NCBI GenBank assembly: GCA_009823505.1
Contig: VZQC01005904.1
Coordinates: forward strand, 7,794-71,793
Direction: 5' to 3'
Length of the DNA: 64,000 bases
Source of the DNA: Rhizomys pruinosus
Lineage: Eukaryota; Chordata; Mammalia; Rodentia; Spalacidae
Below are positions 25,286 through 38,979 of the stretch, in pieces. The position numbers and the translations under genes are program-made. Every line of letters begins with the position of its first letter. The stretch's first letter is position 1. The notes under the pieces were generated by a model. The model ran no database searches. It was not told where the DNA came from and saw only the letters and a program-made list of their open reading frames with translations.

Positions 25286-26005
25286 GGGGAACTATTTTCC
25301 TTTCCTAATCAGCTTCATACTGTGCTGAGAAATTTATTTCAAGTTTTCATAAGTAGTAAGTTTCTTTCATTCACTAAATCACAGTAAATCCCTAGGTTTC
25401 CATGATTTATTTTTGTGGTTTTTAGAAACTTGACTTTGCTAGCCCCACCGTTGTCCTCGGGTCCATCTAAGTGCACTGACGTTAAGACCATATACATTTT
25501 CCTGCAGCAGACCCCCCAGGGGCACTTTTTTTTGAGACAGGGTCTCCCTGTAGCCCCAGCTGTCCTGGAACTCACTCTGTAGAGCAGGGTGCTCTTGAAC
25601 TCACAAAGATCTGCCTGCCTCTGCCTCCCAAGAGCTAGGATTAAAGGCGTGTGCCACCACACTCGGCCATAGGGCACTTTTAAAGAAAGATGCACCCTTG
25701 GCCATGCCTGCTTCCTCCTCTTTCCCCTCTGTTTGGGGGAGTCCCTATGTCTCTGAACACCTGAAATGTTTTGGGGGGTCTGCTGCAGGAAAATGTATAT
25801 GGTCTTAACGTCAGTGCCACATAGATGGACCCGAGGACAACGGTGGGGCTAGCAAAGTCAAGTTTCTAAAAACCACAAAAATAAATCATGGAAACCTAGG
25901 GATTTACTGTGATTTAGTCAATGAAAGAAACTCACTACTTATGAAAACTTGAAATAAATTTCTCAGCACAGTATGAAGCTGACTAGAAAGGGAAAATAGC
26001 TCCCC
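25286..26005. repeat. Inverted duplication (palindrome) with about 234-bp arms
   Basis: The left arm 25286-25518 reads as the reverse complement of the right arm 25772-26005 with about seven differences, roughly 97 percent identity; the central part of the arms is identical over more than 120 bases. The 253-bp spacer carries an antisense B1 (25526-25668) flanked by a 9-bp target duplication GGGCACTTT (25520-25528 and 25672-25680), so the original spacer was near 100 bp. It lies about 770 bases upstream of the Acoxl terminal exon. Confidence 0.9.
25526..25668 (-). mobile_element. B1 SINE in the palindrome spacer
   Basis: Antisense B1 with target duplication GGGCACTTT, inserted between the two arms of the inverted duplication. 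Confidence 0.96.
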
Positions 26006-26772
26006 TCTGCCCTTGTTAAGTTCTAGAAAAACAATCCTTTTGGCTGATTTTTTTTTTTTCTGTAAGTTAAAAAAGTGCTGGCATCTTAACTATGGAAAGT
26101 GAAATAAGACATACCCACTGCCGCTTCTCCAAAGCCCGGGCCTTGCATCATTCCCTCCTTTCTACCCGGGAGGTCTATCCACGCCCGCACAGTCCTGCAG
26201 AACCGAGTCCACATCGCATCGGGTTTGCGCGTGCAGAGGGGCCAAAGTCTAGCTTAGGTCCCTGGTAGTCCCCTGGAGGTTCCCAAACCTGATGGCACGG
26301 TTCTGTTGAGGGCAGGACAGGTCTTCCTTCTCACCAATTCACCTGTTCTGAGGTGCTTCCTGTCAGTTGCTGCTGCTCACCAGAGGGTGGCACTCCAGGC
26401 ACTCCAGAGATGGGAAGGAAAAGAAGAGGGGAGGGGAGGAAGGGAAGAGGGAGGAGAGGGAGCGTTCTTTCTCAGACCTTAGTCTCTAGTTTGTGTGATA
26501 ATGGGGGGGGGGCGTGAGGGGGGACAGAGTCATCACCCCAAGCCCCTTGGGAAAAGTCCAGGCTTCAGCCGGACCAGGGGGTCAAGAACGTTAGAAATTT
26601 CTAAGCCTCCAAAGACATGTTTATGACCAAACCCTTCTAGCCTCCTGGGTCGCTTTGGGAATCCAGTTTCCGCACCTGAGTGCTCTGGTGCTTGGGGGCT
26701 TGACAGCAAGGGCTGACAGATCTCTAGGAGTGTGTCCACTTCTGACCTGACCTTCTGTGTCATGTTTTGCAG

Positions 26773-26943
26773 TTGCTGGATTTGTGCGAGTCGGTGAAGG
26801 ATGATGCCCTGAAGGTGATCTCTGCCTTCAACATCCCACACACCAACCAGGCAGGAATCCCCAACCCACCGGCCACCTGGGTCTTCTACCCGGAGGCGGT
26901 GCAGCCACAGGACGGGGAGCGCTCTCAGTGGTCCAAGCTGTGA
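26773..26943 (+). CDS. Acoxl: Acyl-CoA oxidase-like protein, terminal coding exon (C-terminal 56 residues)
   Basis: The exon opens after a pyrimidine-rich acceptor (ttttgcag, AG at 26771-26772) and reads in phase 0 for 56 codons to TGA at 26941-26943. The start LLDLCESVKDDALKVISAFN aligns with the ACOX1 C-terminal helix region (pattern ELL..V...A..LVDAF), followed by IPHT and the GIPNP segment. This is the C-terminal acyl-CoA oxidase domain of a flavoprotein family that oxidises acyl-CoA to trans-2-enoyl-CoA in peroxisomes; activity of the -like member is inferred from family only. The last residues, QWSKL, end in the canonical PTS1 tripeptide SKL, so peroxisomal import is predicted. The tail after GIPNP is shorter than in ACOX1. 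It has no ATG, so a start-based ORF search misses it. Position directly upstream of Bcl2l11 in the same direction agrees with the known ACOXL-BCL2L11 gene order in mammals. Confidence 0.88.
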   Translation: MLDLCESVKDDALKVISAFNIPHTNQAGIPNPPATWVFYPEAVQPQDGERSQWSKL

Positions 26944-27615
26944 CCCAAACTATAACTGGGCGTGGCGGGAAGTGCGGCTGCCGGTGCGCGGTCGCCACGA
27001 AGTTCTCTCCAGTGACGCCCAGAGCTGAGGCAGAGGCCAAACTGGCACGTGCGGGGCCTCCGCCCGCGGGAATTTTGGACACGCAGCGGAGGAGATCCGG
27101 CTGAGCCTGGCAAGGCGATGGACAGGTTGTAGGGAGAGGGAACCCAGGGGGAGCTCGGTGATGAGCCCTGTCCCTGCAACCTCGCCTGGCTCTGCCACGA
27201 CCTCTTCCCGTTCTGGCGCCAGCTCCCCAGACAATCAGGGTGGGCTCCCCCACAGCCAGATGCCGCCAAAGATCTGCTGTCAGCGGTGACTCAGATTCCC
27301 AGTGATTTCTAAAAACTCTGCTGCTGGGTGCAAAAAAAAATCAAAACATAAAAATCAAACACCCTCGGGCAAAATGGGTGGGGGAAGGCTCCACCCACCC
27401 CAAGCGCAGGCAAAAGTTCAGCAGGCAAAGTTTAGTGAATCAGACCCTTTCCATTTCTGCGAGGAAACGCTCAGGCGGGAGAGGGAGCGCGCCCCGAGTC
27501 CTGCTCGCTGCAAAGCAGAACACTGGTCCTAGCAGGTAGGCAGCTTCCGGACCACAAGCAACTCGATCGGTCCTTTTAAGAGCACAGCTTAATAAAGAAA
27601 TTAAGAGATGGGAAA
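26944..27615 (+). other. Acoxl: Acoxl 3'UTR with candidate polyadenylation signal
   Basis: The sequence between the Acoxl stop and the first good downstream AATAAA (27591-27596) is the likely 3'UTR, about 670 bases. It is unusually GC-rich near the stop and contains a TGACTCA AP-1-type site near 27287-27293, which may belong to the Bcl2l11 regulatory region rather than to the transcript. The cleavage site is inferred at about 27610-27620. Confidence 0.55.
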
Positions 27616-29699
27616 GTGCTCCCCCTGCTTGGAGTTGGTAGCCCCCCCCCCGGCCTGGGAATACGCTGCGATAAATTGCTGTCCGGTTTTGGGGAGACCA
27701 CACAGGAGGAAAATGAATTCTTATTTAAGTCCCTACTTTGGCCTTGTCCGATTTCATTCCTAGTCTGAGCAATCTCGCACTTTCCTCCCTTCACACCCCG
27801 TTGCCTGCCCGGTGGAAGACACACTGGGCCATCTGCCACAGATAGCGATAGGTGGTGACCTACCCTACCGGCCCTGCCCATGCTGCAGTTAAAGCCAGCC
27901 TCAGGGGGCTGGGGACACTGCTGAAGGCTGCAGGGGCCCTGGCCACCCGCTAGCGAGGCACTTGCTCGAAGCTCCCCACTGACAGCCTAGTTCTCAAGAG
28001 AGGCAAGAGCCGCTGCCTGCAGGCGGGCTTCCTGATTAAGCCCTAAATAGGAGTGCATAGCGGATTGCTTCCCCGACCCGGTGTCTTGGTTTTCTAGCGT
28101 TCACAGGGCTGCAAAATGGGGCACACGGGGGCGGCCTGTTCCTACAGGCAGGCGACAGGACTTTTTTTTTTTCTGCATGGTTCTTTTCTGGTCCAGGTCT
28201 GGGACGCCTGGCTCAGCGCACAGAGCAGGAGGTCCTGTGGCTTGCTGGGCACTTGACACGCAGAGGCAGGTTGGGATGCGCAGGTGGTACGTGGAGTGTC
28301 CAAGGCATAGTGCTGGGTGGGCCGGGGGAGGGGGGAAGTCACGTTAGACCTGGAGTTCCCGGCCAGGGTCAGGATAGACCCGGATCTACGAGTCCACGGC
28401 CGCTGCGTCCATACCCATGTCCTTTCCCTCTTGAAGCAAAATCTCGGAACCTCAGGCAGGGCCTGCTTGCGCGCCCTCCAGCCTCCCCGGGAACCAGTGG
28501 CTTCTGCCTTCACCTCTCTAGATTCATTCGAGAACCGCGAGTTTACCCTGGAGCGGTTGCTGTGTCACGCTGACGTTAGATATGCTTATAAAGAGCGAAA
28601 ATGACCAAGATGGCCCGACGTCGGGACAAAAGGCCTCGCCAGTTCCTTCTGTCAGTCTGAGTGTGGGTTGGGCAGCTCTTAAACTGAATTTCCTTAATCC
28701 TCACATAGTAAGTTGGATGCTAGATGTTCCATTTCCAGGCCAGTATCTCGTTCGCTCGTTCGCCCCGCCGCCGCTACCGCGGTAGAGTCGAGACTCGGAG
28801 AGAGGGAGAAGTTCGGAGCCGGACCCGGCCATCAGCCTGGGGAGCAGGCTGGGGTGTCCGCACGCCCAGGAGGAAGGCGGTGCTCAGAAGGTCTGCCCTC
28901 CTTGGGGGAAGGGTGGCACCACGGACTACCAGGAAGCTGGGGGTGCGAAGGGAGGAGGTTGGGGTGCTGTGACCCCCATATGGCTTTCGAAGTGCGACCT
29001 CAACTCCGCTCCACTGTCGCCAGCATCACCCGCCCCGAAGTTCCTGGAGGTTCTCTGTGACCCCGGGAAACCTGGGGGCTCCCCACCCAGTGCGCAGCGC
29101 ACTCTTCTCTCCTCCGTGCCTCCCCCCCCCCGCCCCCGGTTAAAATGATTTCTGGGTTATTTTCTCATTTCTTCATTTCATCTGCTATTTGTGTACAACC
29201 ATCGCGCCCCGCATCTAAGATGCTGGGCAGACCTAAGATCGCTGCTTGTTCTTAACCGTCCTTCCCACCACGGTCTTGGCCTCTAAAGGAATTGGACGCT
29301 GGGAAGAAAACAAAACAAAAACAAAAACCTGGGAGCCTCTAGAGGGTGACCGGGAGGCGCCCAAGAGTCCGGCGTGAGGTGCAGGCGACTAGGGAGTGCA
29401 CATCTTGTTATAGGTCCCAACCGACGCCTGACTCTTGGGGAGGACAGAGTCAAGGACCACTGCCCATCCTCGCCCCCGCGGGTTTGGAGGACCAACCCGG
29501 TCCCCATAGTTTCTGGCTGAGCAGCTCCGCAAAGCAAGGGTGCAGGGGCGCCTCCAGAGGCTTCCCACTCCCGGCCGGGCACGACGTGCCCCGAGCGCCC
29601 CCTTAGTTCCGCTCTGCGAGGTGGCAGCCACTGGGGAAGGGGGGAGGAGCGGGCACTCCATGGGGGATGGGCGCGCACCGAGCGGCCCGCAGGCCTAGT
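27616..29699. other. Acoxl-Bcl2l11 intergenic region, Bcl2l11 upstream flank
   Basis: Roughly 2 kb of unique, increasingly GC-rich sequence with no recognised SINE and no supportable ORF. A TGACGTTA CRE-like octamer (28571-28578) sits about 10 bases before a TTATAAAG TATA-like stretch (28587-28594); this could mark a minor upstream start but is unproven. GC-rich, C-run sequence follows at 28755-28800 and about 29115-29140. The absence of SINEs over 26.1-33.1 kb, in a window otherwise packed with them, suggests constraint on insertions around the promoter. Confidence 0.5.
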
Positions 29700-29899
29700 C
29701 ACTCGGGTAAACACGCCGGGGTGAGCAGCGCGCGCGCTGCAGGGAAGCCGGCGGGGCCACCCCCGCCCGTACCTGTCCCAGCCTGCACGCGCCGGCAGCC
29801 CCGGGGCCCGAGGACCCGGCTAACCAGCCTGCCCGCCGGGGCGGGGCCTAGAGGGGGCGGGACCCGCGGTGATTGGCTGCGGGAGCGGGGCCGCCAGTC
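29700..29899 (+). promoter_or_regulatory. Bcl2l11: Bcl2l11 proximal promoter (TATA-less, GC boxes, CCAAT, FOXO-type site)
   Basis: Visible sites are GTAAACAC (29707-29714), a forkhead/FOXO-type motif; GC boxes GGGGCGGGGCC (29838-29848) and GGGGGCGGG (29853-29861); and an inverted CCAAT box ATTGG (29872-29876) about 15-50 bases before the expected start of exon 1. There is no TATA box. BIM transcription is known to be induced by FOXO3 upon growth-factor withdrawal through a conserved promoter site, so the GTAAACAC element is the natural candidate. Function is inferred from motif and position. Confidence 0.7.
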
Positions 29900-29983
29900 G
29901 GAGCCCGGTCGCTGGGCCGCGCAGGTTTCACTTCGCTCGGCGTAGACACTGGGTCGCCAGCTTGTTGGAGCTCCGCTGTCCAC

Positions 29984-29989
29984 GCCGCA

Positions 29990-30025
<36 letters not shown>

Positions 30026-30028
30026 ACC
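29984..30028 (+). repeat. CCG/CCA trinucleotide tract in the Bcl2l11 5'UTR
   Basis: About ten CCG units followed by four CCA units inside exon 1. On the mRNA this gives a long C/G-rich repeat 115-160 bases before the upstream ATG, a place where length variation could affect scanning. Confidence 0.9.
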
Positions 30029-30142
30029 CGGATTCTTGCAGCCTCAGTGAGAGCTTTTCCCCACTACGATCAGCGCCGCCTCCGGCTGCTCCCTTTCCCC
30101 GCCACAGCCTCGGCGTCCTTCCCCGTGCCGCTCGTCCCCCCA

Positions 30143-33033
<2,891 letters not shown>

Positions 33034-33179
33034 CTCTTATAAAGTTTGTAGCATTAATTTATTGAAGTGCAACCGTCAGGCAATCTTTAGAACTATAAAA
33101 CTTGAATTTTGGCAGCCTTCGAGCTAAATAAAGCATGTAACTATGGTAATTTGTCTTTTTTTTTTGAAACTACATGGTC

Positions 33180-33345
33180 TATTTTTTTAATTACATGGTT
33201 TATTTATTTATTTATTTATTTATTTATTTTGCCGCCACACCTGGCTTAAAGATGGTTCTTAGTCACCCTGTGGGTGCTGGGAATTGAACCCAGATCCTCT
33301 GCAAGAGCACTCAGCACTCTTACCACTGAGCCATCTCTCCAGCCC
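33180..33345 (-). mobile_element. B2 SINE, internally deleted
   Basis: Antisense B2 3' part lost and replaced by (TTTA)n at about 33200-33229; the head GAGCCATCTCTCCAGCCCC is intact. GTAATTTGTCTT flanks both sides (target duplication). Confidence 0.88.
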
Positions 33346-34869
33346 CAGTAATTTGTCTTAATCAAGCCTTACATAATAATGAAGGGGGCCTGGCCAGTTA
33401 TACAAATAGTTTAATAACAGCTGAGAGTGTAAAGAAAGAGATGGGAGAAGTTGATCATTTCCAAAAATGGCGTTTGCAAAGAATGGAGTGTTTTGTATAG
33501 CAGAACCAACCCAGAAACTTAATGCTTAGAGGGATTGGAACTAGTACTGATATTCAATTGTAGGTTTTTATTTCAGTGGTTAAGTTAGTGTGAGGATCAT
33601 AACCAGGAGTGGCAGACTTAGGTATCCGTGGCAACACAAAGTGAAATTGGTGAGGGGACAGACCCAGTGGGGACAGTGGCATTTTGGAGAATATTTGCCC
33701 CTTCAGACATTAGGGTTGGCTCTGATTGTGGCCGTGAGGGCTTATGGTCTTAGAGTGGCAGATAATTCCTATATTACCATTTAACCAAGCATACAAATTT
33801 TGAAGCTGATTATCCTGACATTTAGGTATTGGAAGTACTCTAGATCCCTCAGTCACTGGTCAAGCGAGATTGAGACATCCATAAGCTTAGTTTAACTCTT
33901 CCACCCCTTAGCTTGTCATTTGAAGTATGTACATTTCTGGTTACCCTGGTAGAGCTGTGTATTGGTTCTCCACCAGTGGCAAAAGTACGTATCTTGATCA
34001 TTATCCTCTGTGATCTTATTTGGTATGTCCAGGCAGCCTGACTTATTGAAGACATTAGGAACTGGCTCATGTGGTCAGTTAGGAAATCCAGTCTAGATAC
34101 TATATCTTGGCTGGAATCTCCCATATTCTCATTGCTGTTACTTTAGCTATTGCCTGTACTAAACCCATTGCAGCCTCAGATTGGGGCTTGTCACTGTTGT
34201 AACCATGAAATAGTCCAGTGTGTGTATGAATTAACAGTTGTGGTATGTATGTTTTAAACACTGTATATTTTAAGGACTCTCCCAGGCAGTAAGCTCTGCA
34301 GGTGGTGGATTAATCCTTGGAAATATTCTCTCCTCCTCTGTTAAGTAGGGATAGTGGATGAGTTAGTGCGTTTTCTAATGTGAAGATAGACACTTTCGTT
34401 GTTGTTGTTGTTTTACACTGTTTAGGAAGCTAATTAGAATATAATCATCCTTACTTGAGATGACAGATACAGAGCTTTAAAGATCACAATCTAAATTATT
34501 TGGCGGAGTTAATGGTTATTCCTGTGAAGCGAACTATTGGATCCCAAGGTGTTTCAGTATTAACTGCATTCCAGTAGATTGGGGTGGAAGCTAAAGTTTA
34601 ACACATGGCATTAAATGATAAGTTACAGAGTTTGTGTAGCCAGTTTGGTTTTCAGCACTAAGGTTTGGGGAGAGGGTAAGTTAGGATGGGGTGGGGTGAG
34701 CATTACCAGTAGGAGGCGAGGATTTAGCCAGATGTGAGATTAAATGAAAGAATTAAGTTTGTGAATTGTGTAGTCTGCAGCCTATTTTCCCGGCCGTCCT
34801 CACAGTCCACCAAGCTTGAGGACCACCGTACTGAGTTGATCAGTCTCTCTTAGCTTTTTGGCCTCGTTT

Positions 34870-35112
34870 AGTATTTTTTTTTTAATTATTTTATTTTATT
34901 TGTCTCTATGTGTATGAATGTACTGTCTGCATGCAAGTCTGTGCACCCGTGTCGTGCAATGCCATGGAGGTCAGAAGAGGGTCTCGGATTCCCCTGGAAC
35001 TGGAGTTCTCCTGGAATTGGAGTTTCAGATGGCTCTCAGCCGCCATGTGGGTGCTGGGGATCGAACCCGGGTCCTCTGCAAGAGCGGTCGGTGCTCTTAA
35101 CCGCTAGGCTAT
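34870..35112 (-). mobile_element. Young B2 SINE, T subtype, head truncated
   Basis: Antisense copy with the internal duplication, ending abruptly after CCGCTAGGCTAT without the CTCCAGCCC head. Confidence 0.93.
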
Positions 35113-35324
35113 TTTTTAACTTAACCATTAAGATCTTCAATGCTGCTTTTGATACGTTTTTGCAAAATACATTTTTCACAAAGGAGTCTTTATGATCGCT
35201 GGATTGCAAATGTGAGGTTACAAAGAGGCCCTGCTTACCAGGGGCTCCTGCAGCCATGAAATCGTGTCTGCAGTCAACTTATGGTAAGATAAGTGCGTCT
35301 TAAAGTTTCATCCTTGTATCCTTT

Positions 35325-35405
35325 TCCCCCTAGTCCTGGGATTGAACCTGTGGCTTTCTCCCTATGCGGCAACTGCTGTACTTCCTGAGCTATGTTCCCA
35401 GCCTT
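35325..35405 (-). mobile_element. ID/tRNA-derived SINE fragment
   Basis: CCTGGGATTGAACCTGTGGC to TGAGCTATGTTCCCAGCC, antisense tRNA-like segment. Confidence 0.6.
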
Positions 35406-35605
35406 TTGTGTCTTTGCTCTAAAGGGCTAGAGCAAGTAAAGCAAGCACTTAAGTACCGTAGAGAGGTCTTCATGGTTGCTCCTATTTCTGACTTTTTTCC
35501 GAAGACATCTTGAAAGACCATTTTGTTTATGTAGTTTTTACCATTTTTCTCAATTTTGGTTCCCATATTCTCTGATAGGGAGGGGATTTACTTAAATGAT
35601 TTCCT

Positions 35606-35815
35606 TTTTTTTTTTTTAATTTCTGTATATGTATGAATGTACTGTCTGCATGCAGGTTTGTGCGCCCGTGTCGTGCAATGCCATGGAGGTCAGAAGAGGG
35701 TCTCGGATTCCCCTGGAACTGGAGTTCTGGAATTGGAGTTTCAGACAGTTCTCAGCCTCCATGTAGGTGCTGGGGATCGATCCCGGGTCCTCTGTAAGAG
35801 CGGTTGGTGCTTTTT
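35606..35815 (-). mobile_element. Young B2 SINE, T subtype, head truncated
   Basis: Antisense copy; the duplication is present with a 3-base deletion at its junction, and the tRNA-like head is missing after GCGGTTGGTGC. Confidence 0.92.
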
Positions 35816-36036
35816 CTTAGTAGATAGCTAGTTACTTTAATGAACGTCTTCACATGCCTGTTCACAGAGCGCCTTTTCTGGTGTTTTATGCCACATGTGT
35901 TGTATGTTAAATCCTGTACACATTCTTACTTTGAATTCTTAATCCATGTAAACTTGAAATACAAGAGGGAAAAGTCAGGTTATAGATGAATGTTGGTTGT
36001 CAATAACGCCCCAATGTGGCGTTAGTGGAGGTTTTA

Positions 36037-36285
36037 TTTATTTTTTTTATTTTTTATTTTTATTTTTGTATGTGTATGAATGTACTGTCTGCACGTAGGT
36101 CTGTGCACCCGTGTAGTGCAGTGCCGTGGAGGTCAGAAGAGGGTGTCGGATTCCCCTGGAACTGGAGTTCTCCTGGAATTGGAGTTACAGACGGTTTTCA
36201 GCCGCCATGTGGGTGCTGGGGATTGAACCCGGGTCCTCTGCAAGAGCAGTCGGTGCTCTTAACCGCTAGGCTATCTCTCCAGCCC
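36037..36285 (-). mobile_element. Young B2 SINE, A subtype
   Basis: Full antisense copy; target duplication AGTGGAGGTTTTA at 36024-36036 and 36286-36298. Confidence 0.97.
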
Positions 36286-36875
36286 AGTGGAGGTTTTAAA
36301 CTTGGAACTTGTTCCCTGGCCAAGAGAATTCTCAGGTAGGAGCTCATTTCATTATTCTCTGAGGGGGCTCAGCATCCTGTGGTGATTGGGCCCTCATTTA
36401 GATTGAGAGTTTCCCCTTGGGAGGCTGGATGCCCTGCAGATGCTAGTGAGTCCCCAATAGGAGACACCCAAATGGTGGGATCAGTGGAGCCCTGCCTGTT
36501 TTCCTTTCCATGGAGTTGTATTTTGTTCTTACTGTGTTGGGAGGAACTCGGGGCCTTGTACGTGCTAGGCAGGGTCTCTGTCATCTCAGCTCTGCTTTTC
36601 TAGGAGCTTTTAAACAGAGAAAAATAAGATTTCAGCAAAAATAGGTAGGAAGTAAAAGACCTGAACCCTGATACCCCATGCATTTTAAATGACCAGGATC
36701 CTGTTCTAAGACCATAGGGTAGGGTGAATGGTAAGGTCTAGCTCAGGACTGCCCAGTAGGAAGCAGTTGACCTAGGATTTCGAATCCAAATGTGTCAGTG
36801 CATACTGGATTTTGCAGACTTTTTACTACATGGAAAAAGTAGAGTGTCATTTATTTTCATATGGATTTCATTTTG

Positions 36876-37144
36876 TTTTTGTTTTTTTGTTTTTGGGTTT
36901 TTTTTATTTATTTATTTTTAATTTTATTTATTTTTGTATGTGTATGAATGTACTGTCTGCATGCAGGTCTGTGCACCCATGTCGTGCATGCAATGCTGCT
37001 GAGGTCAGAAGAGAGTGTTGGATTCCCCTGGAACTGGAGTTAAAGACGGTTCTCAGCCGCCATGTGGGTGCTGGGGATTGAACCCGGGTCCTCTGCAAGA
37101 GCAGTTGGCGGCGCTCTTAACAGCTAGGCCATCTCTCCAGCCCC
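36876..37144 (-). mobile_element. Young-type B2 SINE without the internal duplication
   Basis: Otherwise like the young copies, but only one copy of the CTGGAACTGGAGTT block, and GTGCATGCAATGC where others have GTGCAATGC. Target duplication ATGGATTTCATTTTG at 36861-36875 and 37145-37159. Confidence 0.93.
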
Positions 37145-37221
37145 ATGGATTTCATTTTGAAATAATGTTTTTAATATATGGGTTAAATAAAAATTTGAGG
37201 AAGTTAAAAAATATGTAACAA

Positions 37222-37650
37222 ATTTATCATCTGTTCTTGTTTGCTTCTCCATTGCTGTGACAAAACAGTCTGACCAATATCAACTTGGGGAGGAAAAGAT
37301 TTATTTGGCTCTCATCTCCTGGGTCACAGTTCATCACTTAGGGAGCCCAAGGTAGGAACTCTCAGGCAGAAACCTGGAGGCAGGAGCTGAAGCACAGGCC
37401 ATGGAGGAATGCTGCTTACTGGCTTGCTCCTTTGGTCCATGCTCAGCCTGCCTTTCTTATGCAATACGGAACAACCTACCCAGGAGTGGCACCACCCACA
37501 GTGGCCTGGGCCTTCCCAAATCACTCAACAATCAAGAAAATACCCCACAGACATGGCTACAGGCCAGTCCAATAGAGGTAATTTCCCAACTGAAGCTCCC
37601 TCAACCCAGGTGTGTCAAGTTGACAGTAAAGCTATCCAGCACACCATTTT
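37222..37650 (+). mobile_element. Rodent medium-reiteration repeat, solo copy
   Basis: CCATTGCTGTGACAAAACAG start, CAACTTGGGGAGGAAAAG, and end GTGTCAAGTTGACAGTAAAG; same unit as 45055-45438. Confidence 0.78.
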
Positions 37651-37654
37651 AAAC

Positions 37655-38230
37655 CATCTTAATCATCTATTTCCAGTGTACAATTCAATGGCATTATGTA
37701 CATTGACTTTACTGGGTAACCAATCATTGGAGAACTTTCATCTAGTAAAACTGAAACTCTACGCCAATTAAACAAGCCCCTTTTTCTTCTTCCCTTAGGC
37801 CCTGACAAACACCATTCTGTCTGTAATTTTGTCTACTTTAAGTGCCTTCTGGAGATGATGGAATCATGGTATTTAACCTTCTTTGACTTTTTTTTTTCAC
37901 TTAGCATAAAGTCTTCAAGGTTCATCCATGCTGTGACACGTACTCCCTCTTTTTAGGGTCGAATATACACTGTATGGATATCTCACATGTTAGTAATCCA
38001 CCGGTAGGCACTTGATTTTTTCTCTACCTTTTGGCTGTTGCAAATAGTGCTGTTGTAAGCATGGTGTGAAAATGTGTTTTGGGAATCTGGCTTTAAATTC
38101 TTGCAGATACTTACTCAGAGATGGGATTTCTAGGTCATGGTAATGTGAGGATTGGTGTCTACTATGGGGAATAGAGCAGTCATGAACAAGTATATCTCTG
38201 GGTATTCAGGTGTTCTTGGATTTCTTGAAT
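37655..38230 (-). mobile_element. Old L1M 3' region, antisense
   Basis: Segments CTTAGCATAAAGTCTTCAAGG, read as two pieces, TTCATCCATGCTGTGACA, TTTTGGCTGTTGCAAATAGT and TGGGATTTCTAGGTCATGGT are the reverse complement of the well-known L1M 3' end. Adjacent to the repeat at 37222-37650. Confidence 0.82.
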
Positions 38231-38364
38231 TAGTGTCTTAAAATTTTTGCTATACAGAGCTTATACATATTTTTGTAGATTTATATTTAAATAGTTTATT
38301 GGGGAGAAATTATTTAGTGGTCTTGTTTTTTTTTTAAATAAGTCTTATGTGTTTTTTTTAATTG

Positions 38365-38392
38365 CGTGCATGCGTGTGTGCGCGCGCGCGTA

Positions 38393-38428
<36 letters not shown>
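38365..38428. repeat. (TG)n / (CG)n alternating purine-pyrimidine tract
   Basis: Mixed CG and TG dinucleotides run into about 14 TG units; a potential Z-DNA tract. Confidence 0.9.
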
Positions 38429-38430
<2 letters not shown>

Positions 38431-38439
38431 TTTATGTAC

Positions 38440-38580
38440 ACCATGTGCGTACAAGTGCTCTTGGAGGTGGAGAGTGAAGTAAAAAAAAAAATCCCTGGAA
38501 TTGGAGGTACAGGTGGTTGTGACCTATCTAGTGGGAGTCCTTAAAATTGAACCTCTCAGGTCCTCTACAGGAGCAATTAT
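38440..38580 (-). mobile_element. B2 SINE remnant
   Basis: GTACAAGTGCTCTTGGAGGT to TCCTCTACAGGAGCAAT, diverged antisense B2 after the TG tract. Confidence 0.55.
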
Positions 38581-38979
38581 AATATTCATTAATTGTGAGT
38601 GTGTATTAATATGTGTTTGTGCATGCCATGGCATGTCTATGGGAGATCATGGGACAACTTGCAGGAATTCTCTCCTTTCACTGTAGAGCCCAGGGTTTGA
38701 ACTCTTAGCAGCAGAATATTCTTGAACCAGCTCCCTGGTTCTTGTTTTTGTTAGGTTGTGTTGTGTTGAATGTATATAGATTTTTTTCCTATCTTGCTTC
38801 CTTTAAGAATACTCTATAACTATATACCTAGCATTGACATTGTAGAGGTATTATAATCTACATATAATTTAAAATAAATAATAGGATTCCATAACTATAA
38901 GAAAATACACCATTTTATCCGTGAATTTGGGCATTTGATAGGTAGCTCTGGGGCCAGTGTCCCGCTGCATAGTAAGACA

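Larger units (their letters stand above)
1..26772 (+). other. Acoxl: Acoxl intronic sequence (last intron, possibly more than one)
   Basis: Everything upstream of the Acoxl terminal exon is read as intron, because the exon opens with a splice acceptor and no other coding exon could be recognised here. The interval is AT-rich and filled with repeats listed separately: SINEs, an old L1 piece, two large tandem arrays and an inverted duplication. Stretches in which I see nothing beyond short low-complexity runs are about 1-940, 1360-1780, 2490-3280, 4230-6160, 6290-8670, 13310-14470, 16240-16850, 17860-18890, 18945-20150, 20730-21630 and 24400-25285. A short Acoxl exon of 100-150 bp could be hidden in these and missed by eye. 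Confidence 0.7.
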
